NCBI RefSeq assembly: GCF_026283945.1
Contig: NZ_JAPDPC010000004.1
Span: 124,001 to 188,000, forward strand
Direction: 5' to 3'
Length of the DNA stretch: 64,000 nucleotides
Source of the DNA: Dyella humicola
Lineage (GTDB): Bacteria > Pseudomonadota > Gammaproteobacteria > Xanthomonadales > Rhodanobacteraceae
The translations under genes were made by a program, and so were the position numbers. The notes under the pieces are model-generated. The model was not told where the DNA came from, did no database searches, and saw only the letters and a list, made by a program, of their open reading frames with translations. Below are positions 44,242 to 53,429 of this stretch, piece by piece. The stretch's first letter is position 1. Each line of letters starts with the position of its first letter.

Positions 44242-45339
44242 ATGGAAAGAGTACGTGTCCTGGTGGTCGATGACTCCGCATTGGTGCGGAAACTGCTGTC
44301 GACCATGCTTTCCTGCGATCCGGGTATCGAAGTAGTCGGTACCGCGGCGGACCCATTGATTGCCCGCGAAAAGATCAAGCAGCTGAACCCCGACGTGCTG
44401 ACCCTGGACGTCGAAATGCCGCGCATGGACGGCATTACCTTCCTGGAAAACCTGATGCGCCTGCGCCCGATGCCGGTGGTGATGGTGTCGTCACTGACCC
44501 AGGAAGGCGCTGAGGTGACTCTGCGTGCGTTGGAACTGGGTGCCGTGGATTTCTTCACCAAGCCTGGCAACGACCTGGCCAGCACGTTTGCCGAAGGCGC
44601 CCAGGAAATCTGCGCCAAGGTGAAGCTGGCTTCGCTGGCACGGCCGCGCCAACGCACCGCCGTACGCAAGCTCGATGTGCCGCCGCGTCTCTCCGCGGAC
44701 GCCGTGCTGCCACGAGCACAGTCGGCGGGTACGCGTGGCGGCAGTCCGATCATTGCGATTGGCGCATCCACCGGCGGTACCGAGGCGATACGCGTGGTGC
44801 TGGAGGCGATGCCGCCTGATGCACCGCCCATTGTCATCACGCAACACATCCCCGCGGCGTTCAGCGGGCCGTTCGCGGCACGCATGGATTCCTACTCGGC
44901 CATGCGCGTCTGCGAAGCGCGCGACGGCCAGCCGATCCAGCAGGGCCATGCGTATATCGCGCCGGGCAGCCAGCACCTGTTGGTGATGTGGGACGGCGCC
45001 AAACATGTGTGCCGCCTGCACAACGGCCCGCCCGTGAATCGGCACAAACCGAGCGTTGACGTGCTGTTCCGCTCCATGGCCGCCAGCGTGGGCCGGGCAA
45101 CGGTCGCCGCGTTGCTGACCGGCATGGGCGATGACGGTGCGCGTGGTCTGCTCGAGCTGCAGCAGGGCGGCGCTCATACGCTGGTGCAGGACGAAGAAAC
45201 TTCTGTGGTGTGGGGCATGCCAGGTGCGGCCTGGAAGCTCGGCGCGGCCACGGAGAAGTTGCCACTCGACCATATAGCCGCGCGGCTGCTTGCGTTGGCG
45301 CACCAACCCATCCAACGCGCCGTTGCAACAGCGCCCTGA
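44242..45339 (+). CDS. cheB: Protein-glutamate methylesterase CheB
   Basis: 365 residues from the ATG at 44242. Receiver domain with D10/D11, D56 ([16 protein letters not shown]) and [11 protein letters not shown]. After a linker, the esterase domain holds the catalytic triad in [11 protein letters not shown] (Ser), [16 protein letters not shown] (His) and [13 protein letters not shown] (Asp). It removes methyl groups from MCPs after phosphorylation by CheA. The gap of 115 bp after cheD shows nothing. This is the only CheB in the window and may serve both clusters. Confidence 0.95.
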   Translation: MERVRVLVVDDSALVRKLLSTMLSCDPGIEVVGTAADPLIAREKIKQLNPDVLTLDVEMPRMDGITFLENLMRLRPMPVVMVSSLTQEGAEVTLRALELGAVDFFTKPGNDLASTFAEGAQEICAKVKLASLARPRQRTAVRKLDVPPRLSADAVLPRAQSAGTRGGSPIIAIGASTGGTEAIRVVLEAMPPDAPPIVITQHIPAAFSGPFAARMDSYSAMRVCEARDGQPIQQGHAYIAPGSQHLLVMWDGAKHVCRLHNGPPVNRHKPSVDVLFRSMAASVGRATVAALLTGMGDDGARGLLELQQGGAHTLVQDEETSVVWGMPGAAWKLGAATEKLPLDHIAARLLALAHQPIQRAVATAP

Positions 45340-45342
45340 TCC

Positions 45343-46539
45343 GTGGATATCCCCATGTACGCCATCCCTTCCTTACCGCGTGTGCGCCCTGTCATCGGCA
45401 TGACGACGAGCGCGGTCGCCTTGTTGCTGACCCTGCTATGGCCGTCGGCCTGGCTGGCGCCGGTGCTGATCGTGCTGCTCACGGCCGCCTGGATCGTTGA
45501 ATTGCGCCGTGTCCCTGCGGCGGAAGAGCCGGTGATCGCGGCATCGCTGACGCATCACGCGCCGGTACGCGAAGCCCTGGAAGAAGTGCGCAGCTCGTTA
45601 GTCGATGAGCTTGGCCACGCCACCCGCGAGCTGCATCAGGCGCTGGACCTGCTGCGCGATGCCGTGTCCGAGCTGGGCGGCGGCTTCGATGGCCTTTCGC
45701 GCAAGACCGGCATGCAGCAGTCGTTGTTGCGGCAGATCATCGACGCACAGAGCGAAGGCGTGTCGGTGCAGGATTTCGCCGCGCGCACCGGCGACCTGCT
45801 GGAGCATTTCGTTGGCATGGTGGTGCAGATGTCGCGCGAAAGCCTGCGCATCGTCTACCGCATCGACGGCATGGCGAAGGAAATGGACGCCGTGTTCGGC
45901 CTGCTGAAGAACGTCAACACGATCGCCGAGGAAACCAACCTGTTGGCGCTCAATGCGGCCATCGAGGCGGCACGTGCGGGCGAGTCCGGCCGTGGCTTCG
46001 CGGTGGTGGCAGGCGAGATTCGCAACCTGGCTAGCCATTCCAACCAGTTCAACGAGCAGATCGGAAGTCATGTCGAGCGTGCGCGCGCTGCCATGGAGCA
46101 GCTGCGCGGGCTGGTTGGCACGATGGCCTCGCAGGACCTCAACGTGGCCCTCTCCGCCAAGGGCGGCATCGACGCCATGATGGCCCACGTCACCGAGAGC
46201 GACGCACGTACCAGTGCGGTGGCCGACCAGGTGGTCGAGATCAATCGTGGCCTGGGCTCCGACGTATCCACCACCATTCGCTCGCTGCAGTTCGAGGACA
46301 TCCTGAGCCAGCTGATCAACCAGACCCGCATGCGCCTGGTCGAGCTGCAGGACATCACCACCGAGTGCACGCGCGATATCGAGGAACTGGCCTGCAGCCC
46401 AATCGATGCTGAGTTGTTGGCCCAGCGCGCCGAGCGTGTACGCAGCCGCCTGGCCATCCAGCGTGAGAAAGCTCGTCTGCGCTCGCGCGGCCCGGCACTG
46501 CAGAGCTCGATGGATGCCGGCGAGATCGAACTCTTCTGA
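45343..46539 (+). CDS. MCP-like signalling protein without periplasmic domain
   Basis: 398 residues (GTG start at 45343; ATG 45355 possible). Residues about 15-50 form one or two membrane segments ([28 protein letters not shown]), with no room for a sensor domain. Then helices and the MCP signalling tip [38 protein letters not shown]. The region after the tip (about 255-398, [24 protein letters not shown]) is not a normal MCP return helix. It resembles a class of MCP-like proteins linked to chemotaxis arrays in xanthomonads. It follows cheB after 3 bp. Ligand and role unknown. Confidence 0.85.
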   Translation: MDIPMYAIPSLPRVRPVIGMTTSAVALLLTLLWPSAWLAPVLIVLLTAAWIVELRRVPAAEEPVIAASLTHHAPVREALEEVRSSLVDELGHATRELHQALDLLRDAVSELGGGFDGLSRKTGMQQSLLRQIIDAQSEGVSVQDFAARTGDLLEHFVGMVVQMSRESLRIVYRIDGMAKEMDAVFGLLKNVNTIAEETNLLALNAAIEAARAGESGRGFAVVAGEIRNLASHSNQFNEQIGSHVERARAAMEQLRGLVGTMASQDLNVALSAKGGIDAMMAHVTESDARTSAVADQVVEINRGLGSDVSTTIRSLQFEDILSQLINQTRMRLVELQDITTECTRDIEELACSPIDAELLAQRAERVRSRLAIQREKARLRSRGPALQSSMDAGEIELF

Positions 46540-46550
46540 GGATGCATGCC

Positions 46551-46853
46551 ATGAGCCTGACTGTTTACCACGACTCCGAACACGACTGCGTCACCCTGCA
46601 ACTTGGCCAGCGCTTCGACTTCAGCGTGCATCGAGACTTTCATGACGCCTGCCTTGGCCATCGGGCCGCGCGCAGTTATGTCATCGACCTTGGCGAAGTC
46701 GCCAGCATGGACAGCTCCGCACTCGGCATGTTGCTGCTGCTGCGCGAGCACGCCGGTGCCGATCGCGCCGAGATCCGCATCGTCAATGCGGATAGCAGCC
46801 TGCGCGGGACTTTGCGCGTGGCCGGCTTCGACAAGCTGTTCGTGTTGCACTAA
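46551..46853 (+). CDS. STAS-domain protein 2
   Basis: 100 residues from the ATG at 46551, with GAGG 10 bp upstream; an ATG 9 bp earlier is too close to that site. It has the anti-sigma antagonist pattern RSYVIDLGEVASMDSSALGMLLLLREHAG with the conserved D-S-S loop (Ser could be phosphorylated). It ends the second chemotaxis operon, 11 bp after the MCP-like gene. Together with STAS protein 1 it brackets the cluster. Downstream 46854-47107 shows no clear terminator. Confidence 0.85.
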   Translation: MSLTVYHDSEHDCVTLQLGQRFDFSVHRDFHDACLGHRAARSYVIDLGEVASMDSSALGMLLLLREHAGADRAEIRIVNADSSLRGTLRVAGFDKLFVLH

Positions 46854-47107
46854 GAGCCTGATCCGAATTGCTGCGTGGCCCGTGCCGGGATCTGCACGTG
46901 GCCATGCTCCGGGCTCAAGGGACGGGCGAGGTTTTCGTTCGAAGTGCGACGCCTGGCTGGCACGCGCGATGGGCTTTCCGTTCGACGGATGGTTCGATGC
47001 CCTTGTCGCTTGAGTGCTTCCGCTGAGGGCGGAAGTCGCATGGCCGGGAAGGTGTCGTGCGGAGGCAGCAAGGATGTCGGTGACGCAGGGAAGATGCCCA
47101 ACGGGCT

Positions 47108-48304
47108 TCAGCAACGCGTATCACCCGCTTCCGCGAAGTGTGCGTTGTCAGCCATCGCCAGGCTCACGCCGTTACGGCCGTCGAACTTGGTGCGATACAT
47201 CGCCTCATCCGCCTGGCGCACCAATTGTTCGAAGCGGGTGCCCGGTCGGGCCACGGCGACGCCAATGCTGGCGGTCACCGGAATGGACTGATCGTCGATC
47301 CTGGCATGTGAATGGGCGAGCGTGTGGCGCAGCCTTTCCGCCACGTCCATGCCCTGTTCCAGGGTGGCTCCGGGCAGGGCAAGCACGAACTCTTCGCCGC
47401 CGTAACGGCTGGCCAGCATGTGGGGCCAATGAATGCCGCTGCGCAGGATGGCCGTGACATGGCGAAGTACCGCGTCGCCGACATCATGACCCCAGCGATC
47501 ATTGATCTGCTTGAAGTGATCCAGGTCGAAGATCAGCAGCGTGAACGGTTGCCCGCGCTGCTGGCAGCGCGCCAGGCTGGCGCGCCCCTCGGCCACAATG
47601 GCGCTGCGATTGAGCAGCCCGGTCAGGCCGTCGGTATGCGCGGCGCGACTCAGGTCGACCATGAGCCGCTCGGTAATGAGCTGCAACAGCGCGAAATACG
47701 ATGCCAGCCCGGTCAGGATGCCGACAATATACGTCGCGGCAACCGGCGTGCCGGCCAGCATGATGTCCTGACTGGCGCCGTATGCAACGGGCATAAAGGC
47801 CCGTACGAGAAAGAAGGCGGCATTGATGAGCATGATGGCCGCGGCAATACGGCAACTCATGCGGATGGCGGGCTCGCCATAGCGCAGCAACAGATAGGCA
47901 TAGGCCAAATCGAAGATCACTGCCTGCAGGCTGGCGATGAACAGGCGCATCCCCAGGTCAGGTGTGACATAGGTCATCCAGGCGCTGAATGCCGTATAGA
48001 CCAGTACGAAGCATCCTGGCCAGCGCCAGCGCATGGGCTGACCCAGGTGTTTGGCGATGCCCTTGAGCATGAGCGCGTTGGAAAAGACGATGGCGCCGTT
48101 GCCGACCACGATCGAAAGCAGGTCGGGAATAAGATTGCGCAGTCCGATCAGCAGCACCCCAAAGGTGGCTATCCACAAGCTCGCCACCCAGATGCGCAGC
48201 ACGGTTTGGTTGCGCAACACCGTCATGAGCGACGTAAAGCCGATCGAAGCGCCGATACCCATCAGGAGACTGACGAAGGTCAGGGTCGGAATGTCCAGAT
48301 GCAT
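47108..48304 (-). CDS. Membrane diguanylate cyclase (GGDEF)
   Basis: 398 residues. Six to seven predicted membrane segments fill residues 1-210. Then a short linker and the GGDEF domain (about 225-390) with DHFKQINDRWGHDVGDAVL and the active-site GGEEF motif, intact for GTP to c-di-GMP conversion. No RxxD inhibitory site is visible just before it, so feedback inhibition may be absent. A minus-strand sigma-28 promoter lies 96 bp upstream, so it should be made late with filament and chemotaxis genes. It is convergent with the STAS gene of the chemotaxis operon. Confidence 0.9.
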   Translation of the reverse strand: MHLDIPTLTFVSLLMGIGASIGFTSLMTVLRNQTVLRIWVASLWIATFGVLLIGLRNLIPDLLSIVVGNGAIVFSNALMLKGIAKHLGQPMRWRWPGCFVLVYTAFSAWMTYVTPDLGMRLFIASLQAVIFDLAYAYLLLRYGEPAIRMSCRIAAAIMLINAAFFLVRAFMPVAYGASQDIMLAGTPVAATYIVGILTGLASYFALLQLITERLMVDLSRAAHTDGLTGLLNRSAIVAEGRASLARCQQRGQPFTLLIFDLDHFKQINDRWGHDVGDAVLRHVTAILRSGIHWPHMLASRYGGEEFVLALPGATLEQGMDVAERLRHTLAHSHARIDDQSIPVTASIGVAVARPGTRFEQLVRQADEAMYRTKFDGRNGVSLAMADNAHFAEAGDTRC

Positions 48305-48399
48305 GGCGCTCCCTACTTCCGCCGGGCCCCTTTATCGCAGGGACCCGATAGGCCTTGGCCGAGGCCCTCGGATCGACGTCATCGTCGGTGGTCGACAGC

Positions 48400-48426
48400 G
48401 TATCGGCTTACTTTCGGGAAACTTGA
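48400..48426 (-). promoter_or_regulatory. Sigma-28 promoter of the diguanylate cyclase gene
   Basis: On the minus strand: TCAAGT, 13 bp, GCCGATAC, a strong FliA-type site with exact spacing. The predicted transcript start is near 48392, about 88 bp before the ATG. The rest of 48305-48513 shows nothing else. Confidence 0.8.
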
Positions 48427-48513
48427 ACTGCGTCACAGAAATGACCCTGGGCACGGTTTGGCCAGGCGTGGGGACGCGGTGCTCCCAAATGGGATATCCA
48501 AGGAACATCGGCA

Positions 48514-48538
48514 TAAAAAAAGGCCCCTTTCGGGGCCT
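48514..48538 (-). terminator. Rho-independent terminator after the small periplasmic protein gene
   Basis: Read on the minus strand: AGGCCCC, loop of GAAA, GGGGCCT, then a run of T (A-run at 48515-48521 on plus). It sits 29 bp after the stop of the gene at 48567-48917. Confidence 0.9.
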
Positions 48539-48566
48539 CAGGCAAAGCAGGGGTGAAGATTGAGCC

Positions 48567-48917
48567 TTACCAGGTACGCACGTCGGCAATGCCGACTGTG
48601 TAGGACTGCATTTCCGGGTCCATGTGGAACAGGCGGCCGAGGTCGAATTCGATCGCCTGGCCTGGCGCGATATTGGTGGTGCCGGCCGGCCAGCCCTTCT
48701 TGGACTGCAGCACCTTGCCGGCACCGTCCTTGGCTTCGATGGTGACCTGCGCGGCGGCGGCTTCAGCGCAATGGTTCACCAGCTGGCCGGCGAGGCTCAG
48801 GCGGGAACCCATGACCTTCATCTTGAAATCCTGCACGGCGAAGTCGGTCGGGGCGCAGGCGGCGTGCGCGGCGAGGGGAGCGAACAGGAACAGGGCGGAA
48901 GCGATCAGAGTCTTCAT
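48567..48917 (-). CDS. Exported protein of unknown function
   Basis: 116 residues. A clear signal peptide (about 1-19, MKTLIASALFLFAPLAAHA) is followed by a small domain whose strands (VMGSRLSLAGQLVNHCAEAAAAQVTIEAKDGAGKVL) resemble an FxLYD-type immunoglobulin-like fold, as in bacterial periplasmic or lipoproteins. Two Cys (positions 21 and about 50) could form a disulphide. It is a single gene with its own terminator. Specific function not recognised. Confidence 0.85.
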   Translation of the reverse strand: MKTLIASALFLFAPLAAHAACAPTDFAVQDFKMKVMGSRLSLAGQLVNHCAEAAAAQVTIEAKDGAGKVLQSKKGWPAGTTNIAPGQAIEFDLGRLFHMDPEMQSYTVGIADVRTW

Positions 48918-49014
48918 AGGTGGAATCCGTCGATGGGGTCAGGTCGGAATAAGGAACGACAAGACAAACATCGGCGGTTCCGCTGGATTCTTTAGTCACC
49001 GCTGCCGCTTGCGT

Positions 49015-49590
49015 TCAGCTTGGCATCGCCAGGCCGGTGTGTTCGATGAACCACAAGCCGGCAAACAGCTTGGGATCGATCGAGTAACCCTCGGCGGCAC
49101 GCGCGAACAGCCATGCGCCGGCGTCCTTGCGCGGCACCTCGTGCACCACGATGTTCTCGCTTTCATCGCCGCCTCCGGGGCCGACCTTTTGCAGGCCCCA
49201 GGCGCGCACGAAGGCGATCGTCTCCGTGCTCATGCCCGATGACGACGGCCCTTCGTGGACGAATTCAAGCCGCTCGCAGCGATAACCGGTTTCCTCTTCC
49301 AGCTCACGACCGGCAGCGAGCAGCACGTCCTCGTCACCGTGCTCGTGCAGGTCACCCACCAGGCCCGCGGGCATCTCGATGGTGTTCTTGAGGATCGACA
49401 CGCGGTACTGCTCCACGAACAGCACGTGGTCGTCCGGCGTTACCGCCAGGATGATCACCGCGCCACCGGGATTGTTGCGTTCGGCGTATTCCCAGCGGCC
49501 GCGCTTGCGCAGGCTCAGCCACTTGCCGACGTAGAGGGTTTCCACCGGCGCGTTGGCGTCGTGGGGAATGCGCTGGTCAGGGTGATTCAT
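49015..49590 (-). CDS. NUDIX hydrolase (ADP-ribose pyrophosphatase type)
   Basis: 191 residues from the ATG at 49590 (MNHPDQR); a start at 49623 adds 11 weakly protein-like residues. The Nudix box reads with G, E and REL.EE.G in GDEDVLLAAGRELEEETGYR. The region before it (WEYAERNNPGGAVIILAVTPDDHVLFVEQYR) and after (SSSGMSTETIAFV) fits the ADP-ribose/NDP-sugar hydrolase subfamily. Substrate not certain. Genes either side are unrelated. Confidence 0.88.
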   Translation of the reverse strand: MNHPDQRIPHDANAPVETLYVGKWLSLRKRGRWEYAERNNPGGAVIILAVTPDDHVLFVEQYRVSILKNTIEMPAGLVGDLHEHGDEDVLLAAGRELEEETGYRCERLEFVHEGPSSSGMSTETIAFVRAWGLQKVGPGGGDESENIVVHEVPRKDAGAWLFARAAEGYSIDPKLFAGLWFIEHTGLAMPS

Positions 49591-49660
49591 TGGCGTGGAC
49601 GTCAGGCGAGAGGGTGACCGCATGTTGCCGTGCCCATGTGGCAGCTACAACCTCGGCTCA

Positions 49661-50629
49661 TCATTTCTCCCCCGCCGCCATGGCGAGTGGGCGCGGTCGG
49701 ATGCGTACGGCCCAAGCCACGCCCATCACCAGCAAGGCGATGCCGGTGAGCGTCAGTCGGCCGGGCAGGCGGCCGCGCAGCAGGAACGCGTAAGTCATGG
49801 CAGCTAGTGTTTCGAACACGATCAACTGGCCGCTCAGCGCGGTGGGCAGGCGCTGACTCGCGGCATTCCAGCACAGCGTACCCAGCCAGGAAGCAAACAA
49901 GCCGATCGCCGCCATCAGGCCGATGAATCGCCATGGATGGGGGCCGAACGGCATGCCAAACGTGCTCCCGCTTGCGCCCATGAACCACCACAGCAACAGG
50001 TAGCCACCCATGGCTAGCGGCAGGGTGGCGATGCCTTGCCCGGTCGCCCAGGTGCGCGGGCTGCGTTCGGGGTGACGACGCAGCCAGTCGGCATTGCGTA
50101 GGGGATACCAGGTCCAGCAGGCCACGGCACCTGCTGCGAACAAGGCACCGCGTGCGTAGCGGGCGAGGTCGCCATGGGTGATGCTGCCCAGCGTTTCCAG
50201 TTCGGCCTGATTGACGCACAGGATGCCCGCGCCGATCAGCGCCAGCGAAGGAGCCAGCATCAGCCACGGCAACTGTCCGTCGCGCCGCGCGTCGCGCAGG
50301 TTCGCCGAGATGGCAATGACGACCGGCAGCGTGCCGATGATCATGGTGGGCAAGGGCGCGCCGGCCAGCTGGATGGCGCTGGCCAGGCACAGGTAATAGA
50401 GCAGGTTGCCTACCGCCGCGAGCTTCAGTGCCTCAAGCCAGTCGGCGCGACCGAGCTGGCGCAGCGCCGTGCGATCCATCCACGCCAGCGGCAGCGCAAT
50501 CAGGCCGAAAGCGAGATAGCGTCCTACCGACTGCGGCGCCGCCGGATAGTCCGGCAACAGCAGCGGGCTGATGAAGACCAGGCCCCACATAAGGCCGGCG
50601 GCGAGGGCATAGAGCGTACCTGTCCACAT
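49661..50629 (-). CDS. EamA-family membrane transporter
   Basis: 322 residues, ten predicted membrane segments in two repeats of five (EamA/DMT fold): first repeat AAGLMWGLVFISPLLL onward, second beginning near GALFAAGAVACWTWYPL. A drug/metabolite-transporter exporter of unknown substrate. Next on this strand, upstream, is another EamA gene, separated by a MITE-like element. Confidence 0.87.
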   Translation of the reverse strand: MWTGTLYALAAGLMWGLVFISPLLLPDYPAAPQSVGRYLAFGLIALPLAWMDRTALRQLGRADWLEALKLAAVGNLLYYLCLASAIQLAGAPLPTMIIGTLPVVIAISANLRDARRDGQLPWLMLAPSLALIGAGILCVNQAELETLGSITHGDLARYARGALFAAGAVACWTWYPLRNADWLRRHPERSPRTWATGQGIATLPLAMGGYLLLWWFMGASGSTFGMPFGPHPWRFIGLMAAIGLFASWLGTLCWNAASQRLPTALSGQLIVFETLAAMTYAFLLRGRLPGRLTLTGIALLVMGVAWAVRIRPRPLAMAAGEK

Positions 50630-50683
50630 GGCCGCAAGCGTGGCGGCTTCGCGTCGAGATGTCTTGTACGAGCTTGCTGTTGG

Positions 50684-50799
50684 CTAAGAGCTTGTTCAAA
50701 GTCTGCAAAAGACGCCGTCATTCCCGCTTTCGCGGGAATGACGACCTTCAATCTGAGAGGCACATGGTGCGCGCAACGAGACTTTGGACCGGCTCTTAG
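50684..50799. mobile_element. 116-bp MITE-like element
   Basis: Imperfect 21-bp terminal inverted repeats CTAAGAGC-N5-CAAAGTCT (three mismatches) enclose the hairpin GTCATTCCCGC-TTTC-GCGGGAATGAC (50717-50742), a palindrome widespread in Proteobacteria. It has no coding capacity. It lies between the two EamA genes. Confidence 0.7.
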
Positions 50800-50808
50800 A
50801 ACGGGCAC

Positions 50809-51699
50809 TCAATTCGCCAGTGGCTCGGTCAACACCGGCCGGCTCACGCTCAACGCAGTACCGGCGGCCGCCACGATGATGGCCAGGATGGCCAGCCACT
50901 GCAGCAGGCTGAGCTGTTCGCCGAGCAAGGCCACGCCGGCCATCGCCGCGATGGCCGGCTCCAGGCTCAACAAGGTGCTGAACGTGCGCGCCGGCAACCG
51001 CGTCAACGCGATCATCTCCAGTGAATACGGCAGGGCCGAGCTGAGCACCGCGACACCCAGTGCATACGGCCACAGCGCCGGTGACAGCAAGGCGCTGCCG
51101 GCATGCGCGATACCAAATGGAATCGCCAGCAAGGCGCCGATCGAGGTGCCCAGCGTCACCGCGTCCGCGCCGTGGGAAGCGCCGGCTTTCTTGCCGAGCA
51201 CGATATACAGCACCCAGCCGACGCCAGCCGCCAGCGCGTACATCACGCCCACCGGATCGAGCGCCTGCATCTGTCCGCGCAGCGGCAGCAACAGGCCGAG
51301 CCCAGCCACCACCAGCGCGATCCAGACAAAGTCGAGCAGCCGCCGCGAGCCGAACATCGCCAATGCGAGCGGTCCGGTAAATTCCAGCGCGACCGCGATG
51401 CCCAGCGGGATCGTACGCAGCGCCATATAGAACACCAGATTCATGGCACCCATTGAGAGGCCATAACCCCACAGCACGCGCCAATCGCGTTGACTGCCCG
51501 AGCGGCGCCACGGCCGCCGCCACAGCAGCAGGATCAGCGCGCTGATCCCCAGCCGAAAGGCAGTAGCGCCTTGCGCGCCAACTTGTGGGAACAGATGCTT
51601 CGCCAGCGACGCACCAAATTGATACGAAAACATGCTGATCAAGAGCGCGCCGACGGCGAGCGCGAGCGGCGCAACGGTGGAACGCGATGACATGGGCAC
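50809..51699 (-). CDS. EamA-family exporter, RhtA-like
   Basis: 296 residues with ten predicted membrane segments. The N-terminal SYQFGASLAKHLFPQVGAQGATAFRLGISALILL and later DAVTLGTSIGALLAIPFGIAHAG fit the RhtA threonine/homoserine exporter branch of the DMT superfamily. Substrate not provable. ATG at 51693 is an alternative. It ends 10 bp from the MITE-like element. Confidence 0.87.
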   Translation of the reverse strand: MPMSSRSTVAPLALAVGALLISMFSYQFGASLAKHLFPQVGAQGATAFRLGISALILLLWRRPWRRSGSQRDWRVLWGYGLSMGAMNLVFYMALRTIPLGIAVALEFTGPLALAMFGSRRLLDFVWIALVVAGLGLLLPLRGQMQALDPVGVMYALAAGVGWVLYIVLGKKAGASHGADAVTLGTSIGALLAIPFGIAHAGSALLSPALWPYALGVAVLSSALPYSLEMIALTRLPARTFSTLLSLEPAIAAMAGVALLGEQLSLLQWLAILAIIVAAAGTALSVSRPVLTEPLAN

Positions 51700-52205
51700 A
51701 GCCGCGGCGATGGAGGGGGCCGCCCATGATGCCTGCAGGTTTCACCGAAACCCACCATGCAAGCCCTCGCGCCGTCGCCATTGCTGACAGCAGCTGGCAG
51801 CAATCCGAGGCGCGACTCGTGGCGCGATCTAAAAGAAACGCCAACAGGGGCCGTGCAACTGCACGGCCCCTAATTTCAGAACGGGTCGAAAAGCGCACCC
51901 AAAAGATCCCAACAGGTCCAGCATGTGCTCGAAAAAGGTAGCTGGCGAAGCAAGCTAGATTCCAACCGCTTAGCTGACCTTCCCACACATAAGGAAAACA
52001 CTGCGCCGCCTCACAGGCGGATCGCGTCCGCCACAGGCCATAACTTAGGCGTCACGCGCGGGCCAAAGAGAGGCAGCATGCGACACCAGCGTCGCGCAAC
52101 TGTCGATACTGGGCTTGCACCGCATCGATGATGGCTTTGCGCATGGGATCGTCGGTAGGAAGGAGGACGGCGAGAAGGTTGCCGCGAAAGATCGAATGGG
52201 AAGCT
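51700..52205. other. Gap with a strong hairpin and possible remnant
   Basis: 51846-51871 is a perfect 12-bp-stem hairpin AGGGGCCGTGCA/TGCACGGCCCCT with a 2-nt loop, followed on plus by TAATTT. It is probably a terminator for one of the flanking minus-strand genes or of an unannotated RNA. A minus-strand frame near 52052-52200 reads protein-like (AIIDAVQAQYRQLRDAG) but has no credible start. Nothing else seen. Confidence 0.45.
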
Positions 52206-53429
52206 TCATGGATTGAGGCGCTTGAGCGTGTTGCGGAGGCTGGTGCTCTGCGGGTCGATCCTACGCACTTCGTCGAAGACGCGCCGCGCATCGTCCTGGC
52301 GTCCCTGCATCCACAGCACCTCGCTCAAATGCACGCCAATTTCGGCGTCCTTGTCTGCCGCCCAGGCGCTGCGCAGGCTTTGCTCGGCCTGTTCCAGGTG
52401 ACCCAGACGGTATTGCAGCCAACCCCACGAGTCTTCGATGGCCGGGTCGTCCGGGCGGGCCACACGGGCCGCCTCGATCAGCCGCTGCGCCTCGGGCAGA
52501 TCACGGTTGGCGTTGGCCAGTGTGTAGCCGAGCGCGTTGCTCGCTTCGGTATCGTCCGGCTTCAGCGCCAACAAACGACGGAAGTCGTCGACGGCCTGGT
52601 CGATCTTGCCTTCTCCGGCATAGGCAAAGCCACGACCATAGAGCAGCGCCGGTTCATCGGGCGTCACCTGCAGGGCGCGGGTGAACGCGCGCTCGGCCTG
52701 TGAGTACAGCTGTTCTTTCATGTAGATCGCGGCATCTGCCTCATAGGCGCGACGCAACATGGATGGCTGGTCGAGGTAGTTGGTCTGCATCTGCGCCAGT
52801 CGCTCGTGGGCCTCGGCGTCGCGGCCAAGCTCCTGCATCAGCAGGGCGCTGCGCAGGTCGGCGTCGAAGGCGTGGTCGCCATTTTGGCGTGCGATTTGCC
52901 AGTAACTCAGGGCAATCAGCAGACCCAGGGCGGCCACCACGGCGGCCCATGCGACAAGCCACCCCCGTGACCGCTTTGTGGAGGCGCGTGCGCGATTGGC
53001 ATCCGGGATCGTCGCCGGTTCCAACATGCTTGTCGCTGCAGGCGGTACCAATGAAAGGCCGGGTGTCTCCGCGCTTGCCTGGCGGCGTTGGACCTTGCCT
53101 ATGAAGCGATAGCCAAGCGTATGAATGGTGGCGATATAGCGAGGTTCGCTAACCGAGTCGCCAAGCGCCTGGCGCAGCTGAGAGATGACGCGAGAGAGCA
53201 CGCCCGGCGTGACGAATCGGTGTCCCCACGCAATATCCAGCAGCAAGTTCTTCTCTACCACCTCGCCCGCGTTCTCAAGCAAAGCCACCAGCACGGCATA
53301 AGCCTTTGGCTCCACGGAGACGTCTTGATGCGCGCGCTCGAGCCGGTGAGTGTGTGGCTCGACGATGATGTCATCGCACTCGTAGATCCAGTGGATCACG
53401 GGTTCGCTCTGGATCATATCTGCGACCAC
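52206..53429 (-). CDS. Winged-helix regulator with TPR periplasmic domain
   Basis: 407 residues. An N-terminal OmpR/CadC-type winged-helix DNA-binding domain (about 15-115; RVISQLRQALGDSVSEPRYIATIHTLGYRFIG) and a membrane span near 160-180 (LVAWAAVVAALGLLIALSYW). The C-terminal half is made of TPR repeats (RAFTRALQVTPDEPALLYGRGFAYAGEGKIDQAVDDF). It belongs to the CadC-like group of membrane-bound regulators that bind DNA without phosphorylation. Target genes are not apparent in the neighbourhood. Confidence 0.85.
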   Translation of the reverse strand: MVADMIQSEPVIHWIYECDDIIVEPHTHRLERAHQDVSVEPKAYAVLVALLENAGEVVEKNLLLDIAWGHRFVTPGVLSRVISQLRQALGDSVSEPRYIATIHTLGYRFIGKVQRRQASAETPGLSLVPPAATSMLEPATIPDANRARASTKRSRGWLVAWAAVVAALGLLIALSYWQIARQNGDHAFDADLRSALLMQELGRDAEAHERLAQMQTNYLDQPSMLRRAYEADAAIYMKEQLYSQAERAFTRALQVTPDEPALLYGRGFAYAGEGKIDQAVDDFRRLLALKPDDTEASNALGYTLANANRDLPEAQRLIEAARVARPDDPAIEDSWGWLQYRLGHLEQAEQSLRSAWAADKDAEIGVHLSEVLWMQGRQDDARRVFDEVRRIDPQSTSLRNTLKRLNP

